Assembly: GCA_012271065.1 (NCBI GenBank)
Contig: JAAXHE010000120.1
Coordinates: forward strand, 1 to 29,676
DNA length: 29,676 nucleotides
Direction of reading: 5' to 3'
DNA from: Candidatus Latescibacterota bacterium
Lineage (GTDB): Bacteria; Latescibacterota; UBA2968; GCA-2709665
How positions within the stretch are numbered: position 1 is the stretch's first letter; every line of letters begins with the position of its first letter. The position numbers were made by a program, and so were the translations under genes. The notes beneath the pieces were generated by a model. It did not search any database and was not told the DNA's origin. It was given only the letters and a program-made list of their open reading frames with translations. Below, one piece after another: positions 8,026 through 16,101 of the stretch.

Positions 8026-9023
8026 ACCGCGCCAGAATCGGAGTCATCGGACTGGGACGCTTCGGCGTCCAGCACGCCCGCGTCCTCGCTCAGCTGCCGC
8101 ACGTCGAACTCACCGCGGTCTGCTCCCGTTCGGTGGAGCGCGTGGGCAGCGTCGCCGTCGAATACAACGTACCCGGGCGCTATACCGATTATCGCGACCT
8201 GATTCGGGATCCCGACGTCGATGCAATCGACATCGTCACCGAAGTGGACCGGCACACCGAAATCGCCCTCGCCGCGCTTCGATTACGCAAACACGTTTTC
8301 AGCGAAATCCTGCTGACAGACAGTCTGGATGAGAACGAACGGCTTATCGAAGAGGCGGAAGAAAGCGGCGCCGTATTCATGGTCGGCTTCCTGGAGCGCT
8401 TCGACGTCAGGCGCGCGAATGTCAAACAGAAGATCGACGCGGGCGAACTGGGAGAACTCGTCTCCATCTACGGCCGCCGGAACATCTGGCGCGGCATTCT
8501 GGATGCGCCGCGTTTCAAGCCCTATCCCCTGGTCATTCAACCGGGAATACATACCATCGACCAGCTGCTGTGGATGGCAGGTGAGGAAGTCCGGGAAGTG
8601 TATGCGAGGACCCGCAGCATGGCGGAACCGGGTCGCCCGGATTCCTGGTGGGCCATGCTCACGTTCGAAAGCGGTCTCATCGGCGTGATCGAACAGAGTT
8701 TTTTCATGCCGGACCGGCGGCTCTACTGGTCCGACGCGGGCCTGGAAGTGGTGGGCACGGACGGGACGGCCCACATCTCCGAGCCCAACGACGCCGCCTG
8801 GATCTGGACCGGCGAAGCGACGTCCAGCCCGGACCTCTATCTCTCGTCTGAAGTCCACGGCAGAATCGTCGGTGCGCTGGAGCAGGAACTCACCCATTTC
8901 GCGGACTGCGTTATCGGACGTCGAAATCCGGCGCACGGCACATTGCGGGAGGCGCGCAATGCCCTGCGCGTGGGCCTGGCTATCGTAGAGTCCGCGCGCA
9001 AAGAACAGGCAGTCCATTTATAG
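8022..9023 (+). CDS. Gfo/Idh/MocA family oxidoreductase lacking the EKP lysine
   Basis: A 333-residue two-domain protein: an N-terminal Rossmann domain (IGVIGLGRFGVQHARVL, 6-22), then an alpha/beta domain with GELGELVSIYGRR and QPGIHTIDQLLWMAG. Family members oxidise or reduce sugars and cyclitols with NAD(P). The usual EKP motif after KHV, whose lysine takes part in catalysis, reads SEILLT here (Glu95-Ile96-Leu97), so the lysine is missing. The His of the GIHTIDQL segment is kept. It may have altered chemistry or be a non-catalytic relative. ATG 8022 overlaps the preceding stop. The next gene follows after 16 bp with its own ribosome binding site, consistent with one operon. Confidence 0.9.
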   Translation: MNRARIGVIGLGRFGVQHARVLAQLPHVELTAVCSRSVERVGSVAVEYNVPGRYTDYRDLIRDPDVDAIDIVTEVDRHTEIALAALRLRKHVFSEILLTDSLDENERLIEEAEESGAVFMVGFLERFDVRRANVKQKIDAGELGELVSIYGRRNIWRGILDAPRFKPYPLVIQPGIHTIDQLLWMAGEEVREVYARTRSMAEPGRPDSWWAMLTFESGLIGVIEQSFFMPDRRLYWSDAGLEVVGTDGTAHISEPNDAAWIWTGEATSSPDLYLSSEVHGRIVGALEQELTHFADCVIGRRNPAHGTLREARNALRVGLAIVESARKEQAVHL

Positions 9024-9039
9024 ACAGGGAGCAAATTGA

Positions 9040-10347
9040 ATGACGATGTCCAGCGATACGTACCTCATCGGAGTGGGCGGTGAAGACATCACGCCGCCGG
9101 TCGGGATCTATCTTGCCGGGTTCGCCGCCCGCACGGAACCCTCCACAGCCGTCTACCATCCTCTGAAAGCCAACGCCATCGCGATAGACGACGGCAACGA
9201 ACCGCTCATCATCGCAAGCGCTGAAATCCTGGGTTTCTACGAACACACCGAAGAGGTCCGGTCCCGCGTCTCGGCACTGACCGGTGTCGTTCCTGCCAAC
9301 ATCGTCCTGAGCGGATCGCATACCCACTGCGGCCCGTGCATCCGGGAAATGGACCGGCATCGCCACGGCGACCTTGATGAGGACTATATCGAGCGACTCC
9401 TGGACAGCGTCACCCGTTGCGCGAAAACCGCATGGGAGACCCGGTCGCCGGCCCACCTTCGGTTCGGGAATGGGCACTGCGATATCGCCGTATCCCGCCG
9501 TAAATCCGATGGAAAGGGCGGCGTGGAGTGGAAACCCGGTCCCGGCGCGCCCCACGACCACGAGGCGCCGGTGCTGGCCGTCGAATCTCCCGAGGGCGAA
9601 CTTCGCAGCGTCATTTTCAGCTATGCGTGCCATCCCACCAGCCGGAGCGGCACGCTCATCGGCGGCGACTACGTCTGTTACGCGTATGACCACGTGGAGG
9701 CCATGCGCCCCGGCGTCACCGCTTTCTTTCTACAGGGCTGCGCCGGAGACCAGAAGACGCGACCGGTCGACCCCGCCGAGGACCGTTTCATACAGAGAAA
9801 CATCCAGGAAATCCGCGACATCGGCGTTCTGCTGGGGGAATCCGTGGTCCGGGTCCTCGCTTCGGGCGGGCTCGATCAGGTAACCGGTCCGGTTTCCGTC
9901 AGACAGGACGTTATCGGGCTGGATACCGAACCGATCGACATGGATCTCGTGAGAGCGGGACTGAAGGCCGACCAGGGGTACATTCAGGCGTGGGCCCGGC
10001 ATCTGCTGGATAGCGTCGAAAACAACGCGCCGGTTGTCACCAATATTCCCTTTGAAATTCAGACCGTGCGTTTCGGAAACGCCCTGGCGCTGGTCACGCT
10101 CGCGGGGGAAATGACGGTGGAGCACGGGCTGCGGCTGAAACGGGAACTGGGTTCGCGCGTAGACAACGTAATGGTCCTGGCGTACACCAACGACATCGTC
10201 GGCTACGTTCCCGTCAGGCGCCAGATCCCCGAGGGCGGCTACGAAGTGTGGGCCAGCCAGCAGTACTGGAAACGGACGGGACCATACGTGGCCGAAACCG
10301 AAGACCGGATCCACGCCGCCGTGAGGCGGTCCCTCGGCATCTCGTAG
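9040..10347 (+). CDS. Neutral/alkaline ceramidase-like hydrolase (PF04734 N-terminal domain)
   Basis: A 435-residue protein matching the catalytic domain of neutral ceramidases: GVGGEDITPPVG at 11-22, the metal-binding SGSHTHCGP at 91-99 (His94, His96), YACHPTS with His198 and the LQGCAGDQ segment near 231-238. True neutral ceramidases are about 650 residues or longer with a C-terminal immunoglobulin-like domain and are secreted; this one stops after the catalytic domain and has no signal peptide, so the substrate is probably not ceramide but some other amide, acting inside the cell. AGGGAG at 9026-9031 lies 8 nt before ATG 9040; ATG 9046 is an alternative. It ends the cluster beginning with the FAD oxidase. 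Confidence 0.85.
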   Translation: MTMSSDTYLIGVGGEDITPPVGIYLAGFAARTEPSTAVYHPLKANAIAIDDGNEPLIIASAEILGFYEHTEEVRSRVSALTGVVPANIVLSGSHTHCGPCIREMDRHRHGDLDEDYIERLLDSVTRCAKTAWETRSPAHLRFGNGHCDIAVSRRKSDGKGGVEWKPGPGAPHDHEAPVLAVESPEGELRSVIFSYACHPTSRSGTLIGGDYVCYAYDHVEAMRPGVTAFFLQGCAGDQKTRPVDPAEDRFIQRNIQEIRDIGVLLGESVVRVLASGGLDQVTGPVSVRQDVIGLDTEPIDMDLVRAGLKADQGYIQAWARHLLDSVENNAPVVTNIPFEIQTVRFGNALALVTLAGEMTVEHGLRLKRELGSRVDNVMVLAYTNDIVGYVPVRRQIPEGGYEVWASQQYWKRTGPYVAETEDRIHAAVRRSLGIS

Positions 10348-10391
10348 AATCTGAAACGCCAAACCCTTCGTGCATCCCTGGCTCGGCAGAC

Positions 10392-12299
10392 ATGACTGAC
10401 GCGTTGCCCGAAATCGCCCTGGTCCAGATGGACGTGAAGCCGGCGCGGCCGGACCTGAACGTCGAGACCATGCTGCGTTACATCGACAATGCCAGGGCGG
10501 CCGGCGCGGAACTGATCGTCTTTTCGGAACTTTGCATATCGGGCTACATCCTGGGCGACCTGTGGGAGGTGGACGCGCTCGTCGAGGACTTCGCGGCTTA
10601 CAGCGAGACCATCCGCGAGGCCAGTCATGATATTGCCGTACTTTTCGGGAACGTGGCGGTGGATCGCGCGAAGATCGGCGAAGACGGCCGGATACGAAAG
10701 TACAATGCCGTCCATGTCTGCGCCAACGGCGGCTACGTGGCACGGAAAAACGTCCCGGCAGGACTTCCCGCGGGCGTTCAGCCCAAGACGCTGCATCCGA
10801 ACTACCGGTTCTTCGACGACGACCGCCATTTCTACTCGCTTCGCAAACAGGCCGATGCCCGCGGGAAATCCGTCTACGACTGGACCGTGCCATTCGAGGT
10901 CCGCCTGAGGGATGGCCGGACGTTCCGGTTCGGCGTGCAACTCTGCGAAGATATCTGGTGCCGGGACTACAGCTATAGGGAAGAGATTCTGGATACGCTG
11001 CGCGTCTTCCACGACCGGGGGGCGCAGGCGCTGTTCAATCTGTCCTCGTCCCCATGGACGTGGCAGAAGAACGCAAAGCGAAACCGGGTCGTCACGGATA
11101 TTCTGCGGCGTTCTCCCATCCCTGTCTTCTACGTCAATCAGGTGGGCGCGCAGAACAACGGAAAGAACATCATCGTCTTCGACGGCGATACGACGGTCTA
11201 TTCCCCTGACGGCGAAATCCTGCGCCGGGCGAGCCCCTGGCAGGAGCAGATGGTCCTGAGCCGCGGCGGAGACCCGCCCGCCGCTTCGCAGGACGAAATG
11301 GCCGCGATCTACGATGCCATCCTGACCGGAATGCGGCATCTGGACGATGTCCGCGAGAGGGAGAACCGGTTTCTGGTTGGCGTCAGCGGAGGCATCGACT
11401 CGAGCGTCGCGGTATCCATGCTCGCGCAGGCGTTCGGGGCTGAGCGGGTGTTCGCGGTAAATATGCCCACACGGTTCAATTCGTCCATTACGCAGAAAAA
11501 CGCTCGGCATGTCTGCCGGACGCTCGAGGTGGATTACCTGAGTTGCCCGATCCAGGACCTGTACGAGTACCTGTCCGATAAAATCAAAGGCGTGAGTTTT
11601 TCCAGCGCCACGGGCGTCTATACCCGCCTTGTGGACGAGAACCTTCAGGCGCGCATCCGTGGCGCGGATATTCTGGCCGGACTGGCCGCCAGATTCGGGC
11701 TGGTCTTCACAAACAACGGCAACAAGACCGAGACGGCGCTGGGCTATGCCACGCTCTACGGAGACGTGAACGGCGCCGTGGCCCCGATCGCGGACCTCTA
11801 TAAGGTCCAGGTGCTGCAACTGGCACGGTTCCTGAACGAAGAGGTGTTCGGCAGGGCGGTCATTCCGGATAACCTGATCAGCGGGGAGACGGCGCCCAGC
11901 GCGGAACTTTCAGAGGCCCAGGACGTAACCCGGGGCCTTGGCGACCCTATCAAATACGGTTACCACGATGCCATGCTTCGCCAGATCATCGAATACCGGA
12001 AAGACCCGGTGGATTTTCTGCAATGGTTCGTGAACGGAATTCTCTTGGACGAGATCGGGTGGAGTGACAGGGAGAAATTCCGCGCGTGGTTTCCCGACGT
12101 AAACAGCTGGATTGAAGACCTGGAGTGGATCGCGCGGCAGGTGCGGATCAACTACTTCAAGCGCGTCCAGGCGCCGCCGATCATCGTGCTCAGCAAACGC
12201 GCGTTCGGGTTTGATCTGCGCGAAAGCCAGTTGCCGGCGTATGAGACCCGGCGCTACGGGGAATTGAAAGCGCTGGCGCTTTCCATGGAGATATCCTGA
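10392..12299 (+). CDS. nadE: Glutamine-dependent NAD(+) synthase
   Basis: A 635-residue cytoplasmic enzyme that makes NAD from deamido-NAD, ATP and glutamine. The N-terminal nitrilase-type amidase supplies ammonia; its triad is Glu46 (FSELCISGY), Lys119 (ARKNVPAG) and Cys185 (QLCEDIW). The C-terminal ATP pyrophosphatase domain has the P-loop SGGIDSS at 332-338 and NNGNKTETALGYATLYGD plus APIADLYKVQVLQLA further on. The long two-domain form fits the glutamine-using class. An open frame extends upstream to 10248 inside the previous gene, but ATG 10392 gives the conserved MTDALPEIALVQMDVKP start and is preferred. The previous gene ends 44 bp upstream. Confidence 0.95.
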   Translation: MTDALPEIALVQMDVKPARPDLNVETMLRYIDNARAAGAELIVFSELCISGYILGDLWEVDALVEDFAAYSETIREASHDIAVLFGNVAVDRAKIGEDGRIRKYNAVHVCANGGYVARKNVPAGLPAGVQPKTLHPNYRFFDDDRHFYSLRKQADARGKSVYDWTVPFEVRLRDGRTFRFGVQLCEDIWCRDYSYREEILDTLRVFHDRGAQALFNLSSSPWTWQKNAKRNRVVTDILRRSPIPVFYVNQVGAQNNGKNIIVFDGDTTVYSPDGEILRRASPWQEQMVLSRGGDPPAASQDEMAAIYDAILTGMRHLDDVRERENRFLVGVSGGIDSSVAVSMLAQAFGAERVFAVNMPTRFNSSITQKNARHVCRTLEVDYLSCPIQDLYEYLSDKIKGVSFSSATGVYTRLVDENLQARIRGADILAGLAARFGLVFTNNGNKTETALGYATLYGDVNGAVAPIADLYKVQVLQLARFLNEEVFGRAVIPDNLISGETAPSAELSEAQDVTRGLGDPIKYGYHDAMLRQIIEYRKDPVDFLQWFVNGILLDEIGWSDREKFRAWFPDVNSWIEDLEWIARQVRINYFKRVQAPPIIVLSKRAFGFDLRESQLPAYETRRYGELKALALSMEIS

Positions 12300-12303
12300 A
12301 TCG

Positions 12304-12350
12304 AGTAGACGCAAAAACACGGGAGTAGACGGTAGACGGCAGAGGGAAGA
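12304..12350. repeat. Degenerate short GTAGACG-type repeat
   Basis: GAGTAGACG occurs at 12304-12312 and GAGTAGACGGTAGACGGC at about 12322-12339, followed by GAGGGAAGAGGG. These partial tandem copies of GTAGACG lie in the gap between NAD synthase and the lipoprotein gene. I have no function to offer; a decayed simple repeat is likeliest. Confidence 0.35.
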
Positions 12351-12400
12351 GGGCCGCCCCGCAACCACCAGCGGTCGGTTTAACACGAAGGGGAGAGAGC

Positions 12401-12769
12401 ATGAGACATTGGGCAGTCGTTGCGAGTATTGGATTGTTTTTCGCTCTTGGGTGTGCTTCCATCAATCAAACGCGACCGAAATATCCAACCTGGTATTGCT
12501 ACTATGGTAGCAGCGAGCGGTGGGCGTTCATGTTGCAGTATCGCACCTTGGAGACCGGCGAAAAAGTCGGCAACGTCTGGGTTGCCGGTGTCAGACATGC
12601 AGCCACATATAGAGTTGAAGGTATCAACCGGCGTTGGGATTTCGACGGCGGGAAATATGCAATAACGCTTTCGCCGGAAGGAGTAGCGCGATACTACGAT
12701 TTCGAAGTCGATGCTGCCGCAGACGGCAAGGCAAAAGAACGCCGAAGATACTATTGCAAGTGGAAATAA
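12401..12769 (+). CDS. Small putative lipoprotein of unknown function
   Basis: A 122-residue protein with a hydrophobic N-terminus (AVVASIGLFFALGCAS). Cys18 follows ALG, a near-consensus lipobox, so it is probably exported and lipid-anchored. The mature part is rich in Tyr and Trp, with three or four likely beta strands (TWYCYYG, WAFMLQYRTL, YRVEGINRRWDFDGGKYAITLSP) and a basic tail. No family is recognised. A strong purine-rich site (AGGGGAGAG, about 12388-12396) precedes ATG 12401. The gene is less GC-rich in codon choice than its neighbours and stands alone between NAD synthase and the serine hydrolase. Confidence 0.7.
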   Translation: MRHWAVVASIGLFFALGCASINQTRPKYPTWYCYYGSSERWAFMLQYRTLETGEKVGNVWVAGVRHAATYRVEGINRRWDFDGGKYAITLSPEGVARYYDFEVDAAADGKAKERRRYYCKWK

Positions 12770-12916
12770 GCCGGTCTGTGCGATCCGGAGCGTGTCGAGA
12801 TTTATTTCTCAATGGCGGGTGCGAGCGATCTGACGACGTGGGCGCTCTGGCACCGTGTGCGTGATCTTGAATGTGGACGCGGGAACGGTTTCCGTAACCC
12901 AATTTGGTCACCCGAA

Positions 12917-13786
12917 ATGACATCTATCGAAACTGCAATATCCGGAATCGAAGCGACCGTAGGCGTGTTGGCCCGGCACCTGGAAACCGGCCGCGAGATT
13001 CAACACAATGCGGACGACGTGTTCTTCACCGCCAGCACGCTGAAGGTCCCCGTCCTGGTGGAACTCTACAGGCAGGTTGACCGCGGCGTTATCGACCTGA
13101 ACCGGCGCGTCGAGCTCACCGACAGCCTTCGCGTGCCCGGATCGGGCATCCTCAAGGAAATGACAGCGGGTATCAACCCCACGGTGCACGATCTGGCCAT
13201 GCTGATGATTATCATCAGCGACAACACCGCGACGGATATTCTCTATGATCTGGTCGGCCGCGACAATCTCGACAACACGATGCGGGAACTCGGACTCCAT
13301 CAGACCCGCATCCCGATGACGGTCAGGCAACTGCTCTTCAGCGTCGTCGGTCTCGACCCGGAGAATGCCGACCATACCTGCGACCTCTGCGCCCAACGGC
13401 TGTTCAATGAGGAATACGTCCACGACGGAGCGGGTTACGATCCCGACCGGTCCGACGTTTCCTCTCCGGCCGATCTGTGCAGACTCCTCGAACTGCTTTA
13501 TTCGGGTGATATCCTGTCGTCCACGTCCCGCAAGGGCGCACTGGATATCCTGAAGCGACAGCAACTCAGGACCGTGATCCCCTACGCGCTGCCCGCAGGG
13601 ACCACGGTTGCGCACAAGACGGGATTTTATCTGGGCGTGCGCGCCGACGCGGGCATCGTCTTTTCGCCCACCGGACCGTATACCATCGCCATCATGGCCA
13701 AACACGTCACGTGCCGGGACCGGATGGCCTTCGACCTCAGCCTCGCGGCGCTTTCACGAGCAGTCTACAACGCGCTGGTCGAATAA
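12917..13786 (+). CDS. Serine hydrolase of the class A beta-lactamase/PBP fold, apparently cytoplasmic
   Basis: The 289-residue product has the three active-site motifs of the penicillin-recognising fold: Ser40-x-x-Lys43 (TASTLKVP), Ser101-Asp102-Asn103 (IISDNTATD) and Lys234-Thr-Gly (AHKTGFYLG). The spacing is that of class A beta-lactamases (beta-lactamase2, PF13354). It lacks the omega-loop ExxLN that holds the deacylating glutamate; the corresponding stretch, about 140-180, carries an insertion with CDLCAQ. It also has no signal peptide. Both features argue against a working beta-lactamase and for an uncharacterised peptidase or esterase. I chose ATG 12917; an open frame reaches ATG 12812, but the added 35 residues look unlike the family and neither start has a strong ribosome binding site. 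Confidence 0.82.
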   Translation: MTSIETAISGIEATVGVLARHLETGREIQHNADDVFFTASTLKVPVLVELYRQVDRGVIDLNRRVELTDSLRVPGSGILKEMTAGINPTVHDLAMLMIIISDNTATDILYDLVGRDNLDNTMRELGLHQTRIPMTVRQLLFSVVGLDPENADHTCDLCAQRLFNEEYVHDGAGYDPDRSDVSSPADLCRLLELLYSGDILSSTSRKGALDILKRQQLRTVIPYALPAGTTVAHKTGFYLGVRADAGIVFSPTGPYTIAIMAKHVTCRDRMAFDLSLAALSRAVYNALVE

Positions 13787-13819
13787 AAGCCTGATGGGAC
13801 TACGGAGGAGAGACGCGAA

Positions 13820-14551
13820 TTGGAAAAGGCCGTTGAAACCAACCTCGACGCACTCCGGAACTCGCGATATCCGGGACGGGGCATCATTATCGGCCAGACG
13901 CCCGACGCCAGGCACTTCGTCCAGGTCTACTGGATCATGGGCAGGAGCGCGGGCAGCCGGGACCGGGTCTTCGTCGCCGAGAACGAGACCGTGAGGACCC
14001 GGGCCTTCGACGAGTCCGTGCCGGAAAACCCGAGCCTCGTCGTTTATCGCCCGATCAGAGTCCTGAATGCCCGTCACATCGTTTCCAACGGCGACCATAC
14101 GGACACCATTTTCAACGGGATGCAGAACGGCGGCTCCTTCGAATCCGCCCTGAACACGCGGACGTTCGAACCCGATCCTCCCATCTTCACGCCGCGCATC
14201 GCCGGCATCGTTGACCTTAACGATTCCGGCGCCGCCTACAGGATCGGCATTCTCAAAGCCCTCGCCGGGTACGGCGAATCCGCGTCCAGACAGTACTTCA
14301 GCTACGCAACGGCCATACCCGGAATCGGCCATTGCATCACGACATACTCGGACGACGGAGACCCCCCGCCGGCATTTGCCGGCGAACCGTATGCCGTCGA
14401 GCTGCATGACGGTATCGAAACGACCCGCGATTTTTACTGGAATCTGCTTGACGAAGCGAACCGGGTATCCCTGCTCGTCAAGTTTATCGATGTGGCGTCG
14501 GGAAACACCAACCTCAGAATCGTCAACAAGTACCGCCAGTTGAAATGTTGA
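13820..14551 (+). CDS. purO: IMP cyclohydrolase, archaeal PurO type
   Basis: A 243-residue protein of the PurO family (PF07826), which closes the purine ring from FAICAR to give IMP, the last step of de novo purine synthesis. The hallmark YPGRGIIIG lies at 17-25, followed by VQVYWIMGRSAGSRDRVF. Later blocks TPRIAGIVDL and FSYATAIPGIGHCITTY are also characteristic. Most bacteria use bifunctional PurH instead; PurO is best known from archaea. The start is TTG 13820 with GGAGGAG at 13804-13810, 9 nt upstream. Its end overlaps the next gene, encoding a membrane metalloprotease, by 7 bp. No other purine gene is in the window. Confidence 0.88.
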   Translation: MEKAVETNLDALRNSRYPGRGIIIGQTPDARHFVQVYWIMGRSAGSRDRVFVAENETVRTRAFDESVPENPSLVVYRPIRVLNARHIVSNGDHTDTIFNGMQNGGSFESALNTRTFEPDPPIFTPRIAGIVDLNDSGAAYRIGILKALAGYGESASRQYFSYATAIPGIGHCITTYSDDGDPPPAFAGEPYAVELHDGIETTRDFYWNLLDEANRVSLLVKFIDVASGNTNLRIVNKYRQLKC

Positions 14552-15249
14552 ATACACTCAAACAATTCTGGCCCGCGATCGCCTGCGCCATTGTCGCCCT
14601 GGTGTTCTGGGACACGCCCTACGTCAAACCGTTCCGGGTCTTCATGGTGCTCATCCACGAAATGGGCCACGCTGCGGCCACCCTGGCTACGGGAGGCGAA
14701 GTCCTTGAAGTCCGCATCAACTGGGACGAATCCGGCCACGCGCAAAGCCGGGGCGGTATCTTTCCGATCATCGCCTCTGCAGGTCACGTGGGATCCGCTT
14801 TTCTGGGCGCTTTTTTCATCTACGTCAGTTCCTGGCCGCTGCTGCAGCGGATTCTGCTTGCCGGAATCGGCTTTCTCTCTATAGGGATGGCGGTGCGTTA
14901 TACCCCGTTCGGCAGCATCGATTTCCTGTTCGGACTCGCGAGCGGCTTCATGCTTCTGGTGCCGGCGATCCTGCTCCCCAGGGTTGCGCGGTGGGTAGCC
15001 ACGTGGGTCGGCGTGATGCTCTGTCTCTATAGCCTCTACGATTTCCGGACCGACCTCTGGCAATATGCCGAACGCACCGACGCCGGCATTCTCGCCCGGC
15101 ACTGGGATGCGCCGGTCCTGGCCTATCCGATCGCCCTGGTCTGGGCGCTGATCTCCATCTACGCGATGTATCGATCCATGAAGTCGGTCGTACGGAGGGG
15201 CCGGATCCGGGACGCGCGCGACAACGCGGTTTCCCAGGGCGAGGTTTGA
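14545..15249 (+). CDS. M50B-like integral-membrane zinc metalloprotease
   Basis: A 234-residue membrane protein. The zinc site HEMGH (His38, Glu39, His42) lies in a membrane segment near the N-terminus and is followed by the family pattern ATGGEVLEVRINWDESGHAQSRGG. About five more hydrophobic segments follow (LGAFFIYVSSWPLL, LLAGIGFLSIGMAV, LASGFMLLVPAILLP, WVATWVGVMLCLYSL, IALVWALISIYAMY), ending in a basic tail. This fits the peptidase M50B-like family (PF13398), whose substrates are unknown. ATG 14545 overlaps the purO stop, so expression is probably coupled, but no functional tie is evident. Confidence 0.82.
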   Translation: MLNTLKQFWPAIACAIVALVFWDTPYVKPFRVFMVLIHEMGHAAATLATGGEVLEVRINWDESGHAQSRGGIFPIIASAGHVGSAFLGAFFIYVSSWPLLQRILLAGIGFLSIGMAVRYTPFGSIDFLFGLASGFMLLVPAILLPRVARWVATWVGVMLCLYSLYDFRTDLWQYAERTDAGILARHWDAPVLAYPIALVWALISIYAMYRSMKSVVRRGRIRDARDNAVSQGEV

Positions 15250-15339
15250 GCGGAGGTCTCCCTGACCCGCGACGCGTGCGAAAGACCTGCCGGCAGGTCG
15301 CGCCGATTCGGTTCATCACAATACTCGAGGTTGCCCGAA

Positions 15340-16101
15340 ATGCATACCAGTCAGGTACTTTCCGCCCGGGATTTCGAATACCGGCAACGGGACGGGAACG
15401 GTTTTCGACGCGTGCCCTTCGAATCCTTCTGTCCCGATTACCATGAGTCGGACCGCACGGGCGTCGTCTCTCCGTTTCTGGAAGACGGCATCATCCACAC
15501 CTCGCATGCGATTCTGGCCCTGACCACGGCCTTTTACGACGCCTGGCGCGCCCGGACGGACGACTTCTTCATCTATCCCCAGCACTTCGCCATTCTCGAC
15601 ATTTCGGCGGAAGGGGTCAATTCGGGAAGCAGACGCCTTCGCCTGGACAGGGATCGTCTGGGGTGGCCGTGGGGTAACCTGGACGTGTGGCCGGACTCCC
15701 AGTGGGTTCCGTCCGACGGCAGCGTGTACGGCGCACTCAAGAGCGCTTTCGATCTCCACATCAACCGCCTGTTCTGGCCCGAGTCGTTTGTCCCCGGCGA
15801 AGGTGAAGGCAAGCTGCCCGAGTACGCGTTCAAGATCATGCGGACCCGCCTCAAAGCGGTGTTCTATTACCGAACGATCGAGCCCAATATCGAGATTCGC
15901 GGCAATTCGAACGCGGAACAGGTCGCGAAACAAAGCGTATGGCGGCTTTCACAACTCGAGGGTCTGTCGGCGGAACGTCTGCCCGTGTCGGACGATGAGA
16001 ATGAATCACGAAACGGCCATTTTTGCGTGGAACGGTATCGAAGGGTCAACCCGGAGCAGTTTCTGGAAGACATGGGCACTTGCTTCGAAAGTGGTAAATA
16101 A
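15340..16101 (+). CDS. Hypothetical protein, no recognised family
   Basis: A 253-residue soluble protein, rich in aromatic and charged residues, without a signal peptide or membrane segment. Conserved-looking blocks include FLEDGIIHTSHAILALTTAFYD, DDFFIYPQHFAILD, a Trp-rich GWPWGNLDVWPDSQW and LFWPESFVPGEGEG. The first half seems alpha/beta. I do not recognise a family. ATG 15340 with GAGG 9 nt upstream is preferred to TTG 15331. It ends at TAA 16099-16101, and a fragment of an unrelated oxidoreductase continues in the same frame beyond that stop. Confidence 0.7.
   Translation: MHTSQVLSARDFEYRQRDGNGFRRVPFESFCPDYHESDRTGVVSPFLEDGIIHTSHAILALTTAFYDAWRARTDDFFIYPQHFAILDISAEGVNSGSRRLRLDRDRLGWPWGNLDVWPDSQWVPSDGSVYGALKSAFDLHINRLFWPESFVPGEGEGKLPEYAFKIMRTRLKAVFYYRTIEPNIEIRGNSNAEQVAKQSVWRLSQLEGLSAERLPVSDDENESRNGHFCVERYRRVNPEQFLEDMGTCFESGK

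Noticed and set aside
9730..11819. Two long minus-strand open frames (387 and 526 codons) antisense to the ceramidase-like and NAD synthase genes
   Set aside because: The plus strand carries unmistakable enzyme motifs. The antisense products are low-complexity and unlike any family.
12917..13786. Class A beta-lactamase
   Set aside because: The ExxLN omega-loop and export signal are missing, so naming it a resistance enzyme would overstate the evidence.
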